Origin: an uncultured Atopobiaceae bacterium
GTDB lineage: Bacteria; Actinomycetota; Coriobacteriia; Coriobacteriales; Atopobiaceae
Assembly: GCA_910579165.1 (NCBI GenBank)
Contig: CAJTTF010000007.1
Location: forward strand, 16,564 to 80,563
DNA length: 64,000 bases
Direction: 5' to 3'
The translations under genes were made by a program, and so were the position numbers. Position 1 is the first letter of the stretch. Each line of letters starts with the position of its first letter. Positions 1-9,400 of the stretch are shown here, in pieces. A model generated the notes under the pieces. The model was not told where the DNA came from. It did no database searches and was given only the letters and a program-made list of their open reading frames with translations.

Positions 1-732
1 AAGACGGTGAGCGTTTCTCGCCTGGCTCGCATCATGCTTGAGCTGCAAGAACAAGGTGCGTTAAACATCAATCTCGTGACGCCTACGCACTTCTGGGCGC
101 CCATCACAGAGGCTGTAGCACGTGCCCGCAATGCGGGGCTCACGCTGCCTATCGTTGCTAACGTTGCTGGTACCGAGAAACCCAAGTGCGTTTTCAACCT
201 TGAAGATACGGTGGACATTTGGCTCTGTGATGCCAAGTATTTCTCAAATGATTTAGCGGAGGCGCTGAGTAATGCCCAAACATATTGGGAGGTTTTTTGC
301 ACGGCGCTTGATGCGATGCTCGCTGTAAACCGAAGGAAGGGAGACCTACGAATGCGTGCGGACAAGACGCTTTTGCAAGGCGTTATCATCCGTCATTTGG
401 TACTTCCAGGATGCGTAGAAGATTCCAAACGTGTAGTGAGGGGGCTCGCTGCATTTAGGGAGAAATACGGGGAAAATTCCTTCATGCTTTCTATCATGAA
501 TCAATACTGTCCTCCGCATCTGGACAATCTGAGCGAGCGCGAGCGCATGATTCTGCGTGCATATCCTGAGCTCAAGAGAGCTCTGACCCAGGCGGAGTAC
601 GACGAAGTCCTTGAGGAGGCAGAGCGGGTTGGCTTTGGCGACATCTGGATTCAAGAGGGGGGAGCGGCGAGTGAATCGTTTATTCCCGCCTTTAATTATG
701 AGGGAGTGCAAGGGCCAGAGCTTGAGCTCTAA
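1..732 (+). CDS. PflX-like radical SAM protein, 3' part only
   Basis: The frame is open from the first base, so this is the C-terminal ~243 residues of a longer protein; the N-terminal CxxxCxxC iron-sulfur motif lies outside the window. The visible part matches the uncharacterised Fe-S proteins related to pyruvate formate-lyase activase (COG1313, PflX): an INLVTPTHF stretch near the start, a WLCDAKY segment, and an IRHLVLPG stretch in the middle are typical of the second half of that barrel. The substrate of this family is not established. The gene ends TAA, followed by sequence rich in short repeats up to the next gene. Family assignment is fairly secure; function is not. Confidence 0.75.
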   Translation, partial: KTVSVSRLARIMLELQEQGALNINLVTPTHFWAPITEAVARARNAGLTLPIVANVAGTEKPKCVFNLEDTVDIWLCDAKYFSNDLAEALSNAQTYWEVFCTALDAMLAVNRRKGDLRMRADKTLLQGVIIRHLVLPGCVEDSKRVVRGLAAFREKYGENSFMLSIMNQYCPPHLDNLSERERMILRAYPELKRALTQAEYDEVLEEAERVGFGDIWIQEGGAASESFIPAFNYEGVQGPELEL

Positions 733-884
733 GGAGCGGCAAGTGCAAAAGCGTGACGGCAACAAAGAACCAAAGCATGAAAATACATAAGGACGTAGGC
801 ATCAAAGCACAAAAGCGCGTGAGTGACGCCTTGGGAAAGAAAAAACGGGAATAAGCTACACTAAATCTGACAAGAGGAGTAATC

Positions 885-1058
885 ATGCATGATTCATGGC
901 GTGAACCGCTGAACAACCGCGATGGTCTTGGCGGAAAAGAAAAGATGCAGCGTGAAAAAGCTGTCCGCAGTATGTACGAGCAAGAAGAACTTGATAACCG
1001 CGAAGAGCGTGCTCGCGAGAAACAACGCAAAGAGGACGCCGCGCAGAAAGATGCATAA
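885..1058 (+). CDS. Small charged protein, 57 codons, unknown function
   Basis: I do not recognise this protein. It starts with ATG five bases after a good ribosome-binding site (GAGGAG, about 874-879) and encodes 57 residues, very rich in Glu, Lys, Arg and Gln in its second half, with no Cys and no membrane segment; it is probably a short helical cytosolic protein. The reading frame stops at TAA 1056-1058, and the last coding bases are repeated just downstream in a 26-30 nt tandem array. A longer overlapping frame at 922-1131 lacks a ribosome-binding site and is judged a shadow. It may be a real small gene; only the ribosome-binding site and composition support it. Confidence 0.5.
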   Translation: MHDSWREPLNNRDGLGGKEKMQREKAVRSMYEQEELDNREERAREKQRKEDAAQKDA

Positions 1059-1108
1059 AGTCGCCGTGCCTAAATGCGCAGCGCAAAAAGTCGCCGCGCA
1101 TAAAGACG
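1034..1108 (+). repeat. 26-30 nt degenerate tandem repeat over a stop codon
   Basis: Three related units run across the end of the 57-codon gene. The unit at 1034-1052, still coding, and the unit at about 1090-1108 differ at only three of 19 positions. The ten bases AAAGTCGCCG occur exactly at 1057-1066 and 1087-1096. The array resembles other post-stop repeats in this window. Confidence 0.6.
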
Positions 1109-1200
1109 AAACACACAATGCGCGCGGTTAAACGCGAACGCACGAACCACTGCGCATGGTAGAGCTGTGCACATAAACGCACAAAGGAGTAAGAAAAGAG

Positions 1201-2718
1201 ATGGCCCTCACAGATGCTACGCTGCCAAGTGATATAGCTCTCAACACAGATCTCTACGAACTGACTATGGCGCAGGCCTTTTTTGAGTCGGGTAAGGTTG
1301 ATACCCGTGCCTGCTTTAACGTCTTCTTTAGGGACAATCCCTTTAAGGGTGGCTATGCAATCGCCTGCGGTACGGGCCAGATTGGCGATCTTATCGAGCA
1401 GTTTCGCTTTACGGAGGACTCGCTTGCCTACTTGGCTTCCCTTAAGGCTCCCGGTGGCGGTGCGCTTTTCTCGGCAGCGTTTTTGAAATACTTGGAGGCA
1501 CTTAAACTCGATGTCGATATTTACGCTATTCAAGAGGGCAACGTTGTTTTTCCGCGGGAACCACTTCTGCGCGTTGAAGGCCCCATCATTCAGTGTCAAC
1601 TCTTGGAGACGGCGCTTCTTAATCTTGTTAATTTCCAGACTCTTGTAGCTACCAAGACCGCTCGCGTAGTGCAGGCCGCACAAGGTCATCCTGTTTCGGA
1701 CTTTGGTCTTCGCCGGGCCCAAGGCCCCGACGGGGGGCTGACGGTGGCACGCGCTTCGTATATTGGCGGCGCGTCTTCTACGAGCAATGTACTTGCAGGC
1801 AAAATTTATGGAATCCCCGTGTTTGGTACCCATGCTCATAGCTGGGTGATGAGTTTTACCACAGAGCTTGATGCCTTTCGCGCCTGGGCAGCATCGAGTC
1901 CTAAGAATTGTACGCTCCTGGTGGACACCTACGATGTGGCACAAGGGATTGAGAATGCCATTATTGTTGGCAAGGAGATGGAAACTGCCGGCGAGCGCTT
2001 AGCGGCGATTCGCATTGACTCGGGCGATCTTGCCAAACTCTCTAAGATGTGTCGCGCGCGACTCGACGAAGAGGGCCTTGACTACGTTAAGATTTCCGCC
2101 TCTAACGACCTCGATGAATACACCATTCAATCGCTCTTTGCACAGGGAGCACCCATTGATGCTTTTGGTGTAGGCACCAAGCTCGCCACGTGCGATCCGC
2201 AACCCTCACTGGGAGGCGTCTATAAGCTTTCCGCGTTTCAAGATTCTAAGACGTTTAAGTGGCAGCCCGTTATGAAGCTTTCAGAGCAGGCCTACAAGCG
2301 CACCATTCCCGGAGTGCAGGACATCATTCGCATTCAGAACGGAGCCGGTGCCCTTGAGGGCGATGTTATCGTCGACCTTTCTCAGAAAGGATCTGCTTGC
2401 ACTGAGGGACAACGCGGCAGAGAGGTTACGGCCATCGACGTCATGGATGCCGATAAAACCTATCGCTTTTCTTCTGAGCATGTCTCACATCCCCTTAAGG
2501 AGTTTATTAAAGGCGGTGTGCCAACCAAAGCAGCTGCTCCCTCATTGGAAGCTGCTCGAGACCGGACGAAGGCCTCGCTTGCATCCTTGGATCCGGCTTT
2601 GAAACGCTTCCTCAATCCTGAGATATATCCAGTGGCGCTTTCGTTAGGATTGGCAAAAACGCGGAGTGCGCTTACACGAGAAGAAGGGGCCAATTCTGGT
2701 CACCCCGTGACTTTCTAG
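1201..2718 (+). CDS. pncB: Nicotinate phosphoribosyltransferase
   Basis: Cytosolic enzyme of the Preiss-Handler pathway that joins nicotinate to PRPP, with ATP hydrolysis, to make nicotinate mononucleotide for NAD salvage. The 505-residue length fits the Gram-positive type. Visible family features: TDLYELTMAQAFF near residue 16, the DFGLRRAQG segment near residue 172, YIGGASSTSN shortly after, the GTHAHSW motif at about 209-215, and IRIDSGDL in the middle of the barrel. ATG at 1201 follows AAAGGAG. PRPP for this reaction could come from the prs gene at 48975-49973. The stop codon forms the first bases of a 29-nt tandem array. Confidence 0.95.
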   Translation: MALTDATLPSDIALNTDLYELTMAQAFFESGKVDTRACFNVFFRDNPFKGGYAIACGTGQIGDLIEQFRFTEDSLAYLASLKAPGGGALFSAAFLKYLEALKLDVDIYAIQEGNVVFPREPLLRVEGPIIQCQLLETALLNLVNFQTLVATKTARVVQAAQGHPVSDFGLRRAQGPDGGLTVARASYIGGASSTSNVLAGKIYGIPVFGTHAHSWVMSFTTELDAFRAWAASSPKNCTLLVDTYDVAQGIENAIIVGKEMETAGERLAAIRIDSGDLAKLSKMCRARLDEEGLDYVKISASNDLDEYTIQSLFAQGAPIDAFGVGTKLATCDPQPSLGGVYKLSAFQDSKTFKWQPVMKLSEQAYKRTIPGVQDIIRIQNGAGALEGDVIVDLSQKGSACTEGQRGREVTAIDVMDADKTYRFSSEHVSHPLKEFIKGGVPTKAAAPSLEAARDRTKASLASLDPALKRFLNPEIYPVALSLGLAKTRSALTREEGANSGHPVTF

Positions 2719-2859
2719 ACGCGAGACACTTCGCTGTACGCTTTGAGATGAGGCATGCGATTGCGTGGTCTGGTAGACGCGTCATACGATTCTCTTGTCT
2801 TTGAGACGCGATCAACACCTCGTTCTCTTTTAGACGCGACACAGAGCAGCCGATAGCCT
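2716..2859 (+). repeat. 29-nt tandem repeat array, about five units
   Basis: Units begin at 2716, 2745, 2774, 2803 and 2831, i.e. with period 28-29. Four start with (T/G)AGACGCG; the second is diverged (GAGATGAG). Several end in CTTT. The first unit begins exactly with the TAG stop of pncB; the last overlaps the likely -35 of argS. Occupies most of the pncB-argS gap. Confidence 0.7.
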
Positions 2860-2864
2860 ATACT
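2836..2864 (+). promoter_or_regulatory. Putative sigma-70 type promoter of argS
   Basis: -35 GCGACA (2836-2841, four of six consensus bases), 17-base spacer, -10 TATACT (2859-2864). Transcription would start about 2871, roughly 30 bases before the argS start. The -35 lies inside the last copy of the 29-nt repeat, so a protein binding the repeat could control argS. Confidence 0.5.
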
Positions 2865-2901
2865 ATCTCTCTCGTAAGCAAGCAGTTTTAAAAGGGAAAG
2901 C

Positions 2902-4743
2902 ATGCCTGAAACAATAGAAGAACTCATCCGCACCGCCATAAAGTCCGCTCAAGAGGGAGGGGAACTTCCCGCTTTTGAGATTGACGATCTAGGAATTGAA
3001 CGCCCCGCAGACACCGACCATGGCGAGTGGACCTCAACGGTGGCTTTGCGCTCTGCCAAGCTTGCGCATAAGGCTCCTAAACAAATTGCCGATACAATCG
3101 TCGCTCACCTTCCGGCCAATGCAGCCATTAAAAAGGTTGAGGTTGCAGGCCCCGGCTTTATCAATTTCTATCTAAACGTTGCTGCCAACAATTCAATCTT
3201 CGCCACCATCATCAATCAAGGCAAAGACTACGGCAGAAGCGATGCTGGTCATGGCGAGAAAGTCCAGGTAGAGTTTATATCGGCTAATCCCACGGGACCG
3301 CTTCATGTAGGACATGGCCGCTGGAGCGCCATCGGTGATTCTCTCTGCAACGTGTTGGATTTTGCAGGGTATGACGTCCAGCGCGAGTATTACATTAATG
3401 ATCGCGGTACGCAGATGGATCTCTTTGGTGCCTCTGTTTTTGAGCGCTATAAGCAGATTGCAGCTCTTGTAAAGGAAGGAAAAACCGCTGCAGAAGCAAC
3501 ACGCGCCCTTCTTGAAGACCGCGAAGCCTACATTGCCGACGAATTAGATGAGCGCTCTCAGACCTACCCCTTGACCACTGCTTTCAACGAGGCCTTGGGC
3601 GAGAACGCGTACGGGGGAGACTACATCATCGAGATTGCTCGCGCATTTTATGAACAAGACGCAAATAAGTATCTCCAGCTTCCAGAGGATGAGGCGCGTG
3701 CAGCCCTTCGCGAAAAGGCGTACACCTACCAGTTGGCCAAAATCAAGGAAACCTGCGATAAAGCAAATTGTCACTTTGATAGCTGGAAAAGTGAGCGTAC
3801 ATTTTACGAGCCCGATAAAAACGGCAAAACGCCGCTCGATACGGTTTTTGAAATGATGCGTTCGCAAGATCTTCTCTATCAAACAGATGACGGCGCAACG
3901 TGGTTCAAAACGACAGAATTTGGCGACGATAAGGATCGCGTGGTAGTTAAATCAGACGGTGACTTTACCTACTTTGCTTCCGATGTTTATTACACATGGG
4001 ACAAGTTCGACCGCTTTGACTATGAAATCAACATTTTGGGTGCCGACCACCACGGCTACATTAAACGCGTACAGGCCGTTGCAGCGGCGTTGGGTTATCC
4101 AGGAAAGTACGAGGTAGTACTAGGACAGCTCGTAAACCTCTTGCGCGGAGGAGAACCTGTGCGCATGTCAAAGCGTCGTGGTACGATGGTGACCTTTGAT
4201 GAGCTTCTTGACGAGGTAGGATGCGATGCCACGCGTTATACGCTTATCTCCCGATCTTCTAATCAGCCTATTGATTTTGATATTGAAGAGGCTAAGAAGC
4301 AGGAAAGCTCCAATCCCGTCTTTTATGTGCAGTATGCCCATGCGCGTATCTGCTCAATCCTGCGTCGCGCTGCGGGAGTGACGCTTGAGGAAGCGCAAAG
4401 CGAAGGAATGGCACACGTTGCAAAGCTCGCTACGGGTAGCAATGTAGATGTTGCGCTTTTAGTTGAGCCTTCTGAGATTCAACTGGCGAGGCGTCTCTCG
4501 GAATTTCCAGATTTGGTGGCAGGCTGTGCGCGTGACCGCGCTCCCTTTAGAATCACGCATTACGTACAATCGCTTGCTGCGGATTTCCACCGTTTTTACA
4601 CTGAGTGTCCTATTTTGCCGCGCGAAGACAAGCCGCTGGATGAGGATGTATCAAGAGCGCGCTTGGCCGTTTGTGACGCAGTTCGCATTGTGTTGGAAAA
4701 TGCCCTTCGTCTTATTGGTGTGAGCGCTCCGCAAAAGATGTAG
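2902..4743 (+). CDS. argS: Arginyl-tRNA synthetase
   Basis: Class I aminoacyl-tRNA synthetase that charges tRNA-Arg in the cytosol. The 613-residue protein has the N-terminal tRNA-binding (Arg_S N) domain, the HIGH-type motif HVGHGR at about residues 135-140 preceded by ISANPTGPL, a KMSKS-type motif RMSKRRG at about 421, and a C-terminal DALR anticodon-binding domain. ATG at 2902 follows AAGGGAAAGC. It stands alone between pncB and rho, with its own likely promoter. The window also encodes one cognate tRNA, tRNA-Arg(UCU) at 11699-11775. Confidence 0.97.
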   Translation: MPETIEELIRTAIKSAQEGGELPAFEIDDLGIERPADTDHGEWTSTVALRSAKLAHKAPKQIADTIVAHLPANAAIKKVEVAGPGFINFYLNVAANNSIFATIINQGKDYGRSDAGHGEKVQVEFISANPTGPLHVGHGRWSAIGDSLCNVLDFAGYDVQREYYINDRGTQMDLFGASVFERYKQIAALVKEGKTAAEATRALLEDREAYIADELDERSQTYPLTTAFNEALGENAYGGDYIIEIARAFYEQDANKYLQLPEDEARAALREKAYTYQLAKIKETCDKANCHFDSWKSERTFYEPDKNGKTPLDTVFEMMRSQDLLYQTDDGATWFKTTEFGDDKDRVVVKSDGDFTYFASDVYYTWDKFDRFDYEINILGADHHGYIKRVQAVAAALGYPGKYEVVLGQLVNLLRGGEPVRMSKRRGTMVTFDELLDEVGCDATRYTLISRSSNQPIDFDIEEAKKQESSNPVFYVQYAHARICSILRRAAGVTLEEAQSEGMAHVAKLATGSNVDVALLVEPSEIQLARRLSEFPDLVAGCARDRAPFRITHYVQSLAADFHRFYTECPILPREDKPLDEDVSRARLAVCDAVRIVLENALRLIGVSAPQKM

Positions 4744-4764
4744 GAAAAAAACTAGAGCAATGTG

Positions 4765-4773
4765 TGCTATAGT
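4765..4773 (+). promoter_or_regulatory. Putative extended -10 promoter of rho
   Basis: TGCTATAGT is a TGn-TATAGT extended -10 element, with no good -35 upstream. A start near 4780 would give a leader of about 230 nt before rho, beginning with a GTGCG-CTT-CGCAC hairpin at 4780-4792. Confidence 0.45.
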
Positions 4774-4779
4774 GATGGC

Positions 4780-5007
4780 GTGCGCTTCGCACACCCTCAT
4801 CCAATATTTCAAGAAAGACCCACGCCATACATAAGCCGCGCCGTGTAGTTTTGAAAATACGTTTTGAAAAATCTGCTGCACAAGCACCGATAATAATCAT
4901 ATTGCGCAAGTTTATTCAATAATCACATTACATTAACTCAGCTAATGACCGCGACGCATAAGCACAGGTAATAATCACCTTTGACAGATACTACAAACGG
5001 AGGATGC
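4780..5007 (+). promoter_or_regulatory. Long rho leader with repeated AATAATCA elements
   Basis: The likely untranslated leader of rho. It opens with a small stem-loop (4780-4792) and then carries related elements: AAGCACCGATAATAATCAT at 4882-4900, a weaker copy ending AATAATCACA at about 4909-4926, and AAGCACAGGTAATAATCAC at 4960-4978. rho genes in other bacteria are often autoregulated by premature termination in the leader; that this one is so regulated is inference. Confidence 0.4.
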
Positions 5008-6345
5008 ATGTCAGGCGAAACAAAAACCCCCAAAGCCCATCGCAATCATAAAACAAAGAAGCAACAAAGTCCCACGATATCCGCAGAGGAGCTTGAGGGT
5101 CTCAAAGTTGCTGAGTTGCGCGCGAAGGCAGAAGAGTTGGGCATTGACACCACTGGCGCCAAAAAGGCGGAGCTTGCCGCCATGGTCTATGAGGCGCTCG
5201 CTGCAGACGAGGGCTTTCGTCAGGTGCGTGGTATTTTAGACATCACCTCTGAACAGTACGGCTTTATTCGTACCGAGAACTTCATCAAAGGCGATGGAGA
5301 CGCCTTTGTTCAGCAGCAGCTCATTCGTCAATACAAGTTGCGCACAGGCGATCTTATCGAAGGATCGGTGCGCCCTGGTGGTCCCAACACGAAGTATCCT
5401 CCGCTTGCCACTATCGAAAAGATTAACGACGCAGATCCTGAACTCGCAAAGAATCGCGTGCGCTTTAAAGACCTTACGCCTGTCTACCCCAATGAGCGTC
5501 TCGTTATGGAAACGGAGCCCAAGGCCATTACTGGGCGCACTATTGACCTCGTAGCTCCCATTGGAAAAGGCCAGCGTGGCTTAATCGTTTCTCCACCCAA
5601 AGCAGGAAAGACAACCGTACTGAAAAAGATTTGCCAATCCATTTCTAAAAACAATCCTGAGGTGCGCTTGCTTTGTCTCTTGGTTGATGAGCGCCCCGAA
5701 GAAGTTACGGACATGCAGCGCTCAATCGATGGGGAAGTGGTCGCTTCCACCTTTGATATGCCCGCCGAGAACCACACGCAAATTGCCGAGCTTGTGATTG
5801 AGCACGCTAAGCGCATGGTTGAGATGGGCCAAGACGTTGTGGTGGTGCTCGATTCTATTACGCGTCTGGCGCGCGCCTACAACTTAGCCGCTCCCGCCTC
5901 TGGTCGCATTCTCTCTGGTGGTGTTGATTCCACGGCGCTCTATCCGCCCAAGCGTTTCTTGGGCGCCGCTCGCAACATTGAGGGTGGCGGCTCGCTTACC
6001 ATTCTTGCTTCGGCTCTTATCGACACGGGATCAAAAATGGATGAGGTTATCTTTGAGGAGTTTAAGGGCACCGGCAACATGGAGCTCAAACTTGACCGTG
6101 ATCTTGCTGATAAACGCATTTTCCCTGCTATTGATCCCGTTGCGTCGGGCACGCGTAATGAAGATCTCCTCCTCGATAAGACCTTGGCGCCCTTTGTGTG
6201 GGGCCTTAGGAGTGTGCTTGCCAACATGAATAACGTGGAACGCGCTGAGGCGTCACTTATCAAGGGACTCAAGCAAACTAAGGATAATCAGGAATTTCTT
6301 ATTCGCTTCGCTAAAAAGGCTAAAAACGTAGAGCCTCTGGACTAA
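5008..6345 (+). CDS. rho: Transcription termination factor Rho
   Basis: Hexameric RNA-dependent ATPase/helicase that ends transcription at C-rich sites. The 445-residue protein has a Lys-rich N-terminus, a Rho-N (SAP-like) helix bundle near 25-60, a cold-shock-type RNA-binding domain including YGFIRTENF, a P-loop PPKAGKTT at about 196-203, the Walker B VVVVLDSITRLARAYN, and the conserved C-terminal region to the end. ATG 5008 is preferred over the upstream in-frame TTG at 4981 because GGAGG lies at 4999-5003. It lacks the very long N-terminal insertion of high-GC actinobacterial Rho. Confidence 0.97.
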   Translation: MSGETKTPKAHRNHKTKKQQSPTISAEELEGLKVAELRAKAEELGIDTTGAKKAELAAMVYEALAADEGFRQVRGILDITSEQYGFIRTENFIKGDGDAFVQQQLIRQYKLRTGDLIEGSVRPGGPNTKYPPLATIEKINDADPELAKNRVRFKDLTPVYPNERLVMETEPKAITGRTIDLVAPIGKGQRGLIVSPPKAGKTTVLKKICQSISKNNPEVRLLCLLVDERPEEVTDMQRSIDGEVVASTFDMPAENHTQIAELVIEHAKRMVEMGQDVVVVLDSITRLARAYNLAAPASGRILSGGVDSTALYPPKRFLGAARNIEGGGSLTILASALIDTGSKMDEVIFEEFKGTGNMELKLDRDLADKRIFPAIDPVASGTRNEDLLLDKTLAPFVWGLRSVLANMNNVERAEASLIKGLKQTKDNQEFLIRFAKKAKNVEPLD

Positions 6346-6404
6346 CCCTTGCGTGCTAAAATACAAAAAGGAATAATTCTTAGCGAGTGGAGGGGGACCC
6401 TTCA

Positions 6405-9400
6405 ATGAAACGAACAATCACAACCTTTATGAGCTGCTTAGTATTACTCAGCGCGACGATGAGTACACCTGCTCTAGCTGAGGTTAAGACTACAGCCAAT
6501 AGTATCGATACTAACGCGCTGCAAGATGCATTCGCCAAGGCGAGTGATGCTATCGAAGATGTCTTCAATAGTGTGAAGAAGAGTACCACTGAACTTATGC
6601 GCTCTGGCGACATGCTTTTAACGGAGGAAGCTGAGACCACTCCTGAGGAAGCGGAACTCTCCCTACAAAATGTATATAGTGCCGGTACTGGCGCATCTAA
6701 TATCGAGGGGGTTGGATGGGACGCAGACTATACAACCTGCATTATTGAGCCTGGATATACCATTGATGCTCCTTCATTAAAAGAAGAAATAGGACTGCAT
6801 AAAACTACTATGCGTACGTTTTCTGCAGGAGACAATACGAGATTAACGGGCGATGCTACTGGGCTCTTTGACCTGTGCACCGTTTTGAATACACTACATC
6901 TGTCAGACTCGTTTGATGTCAGCGCAGTCACCAACATGAGCGGTATGTTTCAAAATTGTAGACGCCTTTCTTCAATCACGCTCCCAGATTCTTTCGCTCC
7001 AACTGCAGCCACTTCTATGAGTTCTATGTTCTCTGGCTGCTCGAATCTTACCTCACTTACGCTTGGGAATAGCTTTACTCCTTCTGTAGCAACGGATATG
7101 AGCTCCATGTTTTCTGATACAGGGCTCACTTCCCTCACGCTTCCGGATGCTTTTGTACCTTCTGCAGCAACCAATATGAGTCACATGTTTTCTGGTTGTG
7201 GAGGACTTGCATCGCTTACGCTTCCAGCAACATTTGCACCTACCGCAGTTACCGATATGAGTTACATGTTTTCTGATTCTGGCTTCACCTCCCTCACGCT
7301 ACCAGATGCTTTTGTTCCCTCAGCGGCCACCACTATGAGCTATATGTTTGCTAACTGCTCCAGTCTTGCTTCTCTTACGCTTCCAGCAACGTTTGCACCC
7401 ACAGAAGTCACCGACATGACTTTCATGTTTGCTGGTTCTAAGTTCACCTCCCTTACCCTTCCGGATTCATTTGTACCTTCAAAGGTTCAGAATTTGGCCT
7501 CCATGTTTCAGGGTTGTACAGGGCTCACCTCTTTTGCGCTACCAGATACGTTTTCCACCCCCGTTGTCAAAGATTTGTCTTCAATGTTCTACAAATGTTC
7601 TGAGCTCACCTCTCTTACATTCCCAGATGCTTTTGCTCCCACACAAGCCACGACTATGAGGGGCATGTTTAGCGAATGCTCCAAGCTTGGTTCTCTCAGG
7701 CTGCCTGATACTTTTGCACCTACTGCAATTCAGGATATCTTTATGATGTTTTATAAATGCACCGCGCTGACTTCAGTCAAGATCCCCGATGCCTTTACAC
7801 CTACTGCCACAGCCGATATGCAATACTTATTTCGCGAGTGCTCTTCTCTTACCTCAATTACGCTCCCTGCAACTTTTGGCCTGCCAAATGCTCAGACGAC
7901 TAGTATCTTTGAGGTTGCAGAACCGGGTTCTTCTGCTCTTGCGTTACGCTCTATAACCTTGCCCAAAGGTTATAAGATGACAATCTTAGATCGTCTGCCG
8001 GGAATTCAATCACAGGGAGAGTATAAGAATTACTGGACGACGAGTATTGATTCTTGTGTCAACTATGGAACTGACGTCTTTACTGCTGTCGACAATATCA
8101 ATAATGCATTAGCACAAAGTTCTGATTCTGTGACGTTTACCAATGTAAATATTGCTCTTGGTTTTAATGCCAATGGTGGAACGTATAACACAACAAGCGC
8201 AGTTCAAGATTCTCCTCAAAATGAAGATGAAACGAAGTTCATATTTGGAAATACAAATTCCTCAATTGACCCCTCAGCCATTCCCGCTCCAAAGTTTTCT
8301 GGCTCTGCATTTCTTGGGTGGAGCGACTCGCCCGTTGGAGAAGTTATAGCTACACCGTCTTCTTTTCCAAGGAGAGATAGCTTCTACTATGCCAAATGGG
8401 GAACAGCTGTTACCGTCACCTTTAATGCTAATCAACATGGAACCTTTTCAGGGGATAAAGAAACCCTTGATATCGATTGTGCTTCTGGGGGTAAATTGAC
8501 GCTTCCGGGAGCCGATGAGCTTACAGTTGCAGATGGCTACGTCTTCCTTGGCTGGTTTACTGCGGCCACAGGAGGCACTCAGGTCACTGACCAAACGGAC
8601 TGTCCAGCCTCTGCTACTACCTACTACGCACACTACGATATCCTTTTGACTTTTGATGCTAACGGCGGCACCTTCTCGGGAGACGCGACTACTCAGCAGG
8701 TGCAAAACACGCCTGGCGCACGCATTGTGCTTCCTGCAGAAGAGCCCACCAGAGTTGGCTATACCTTCAAGGGCTACAACAATCCTGACACAGCCCCCGA
8801 AGCGCCTGACACTTATACTGCTCAGTGGGAAGCCAACACTATCACCAATACTTTTAACGCCAACGGTCACGGCACCTTTGCAGCAGGCGCTACACAGGTC
8901 TCAATTAATACCACCTACGACACCAAGCTCAACCTGCCAGCGGCTGACGCCCTCACCCCAGATACCGGCTACGTCTTCCTTGGCTGGTTTACTGCGGCCA
9001 CAGGAGGCACTCAGGTCACTGACCAAACGGACTGTCCAGCCACGGATACCATTTACTATGCACACTGGGAAGCGCTCGCCGCTTGGGCCACTATTGAGAG
9101 CGGCACCCTGAAGCTTTTCTGGGGACAAAAGCCTGCCGGCAACCTCACCTTTGCCCTTGGAGGTCCCTATTCAGAGCAAAACCCTGCTCCATGGCAAGCC
9201 TATGCTCAAGATATCCAAACTCTGCAGATTGATGCGTCCTTAAAAGAGAGCCCCTTTGCCCCTTCCTCGTACGCATCGTATATGGAAAACCTCACCTCTC
9301 TTAACAAGGTAGAAGGCATCTCCAACCTCAACATGCAAAACGCCACCTCCCTAGAGCGCATGTTTGCAGGTTGCAGTCAGCTGGAAGTGCTAGATCTCTC

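Noticed and set aside
922-1131. Longer plus-strand frame over the 57-codon gene
   Set aside because: No ribosome-binding site; its Lys/Ala-rich product comes from the repeat array read in another frame.
883-1944. Long minus-strand frame opposite pncB
   Set aside because: It covers most of the pncB 5' half on the opposite strand, with no ribosome-binding site and no recognisable domain.
2716-2859. 29-nt repeats as a CRISPR array
   Set aside because: There are no unique spacers; units are contiguous and diverged, and no cas genes are nearby.
8653-9111. Plus-strand frame of 152 codons inside the surface-protein gene
   Set aside because: Alternative frame of the repeat region; its length reflects repetitive composition.
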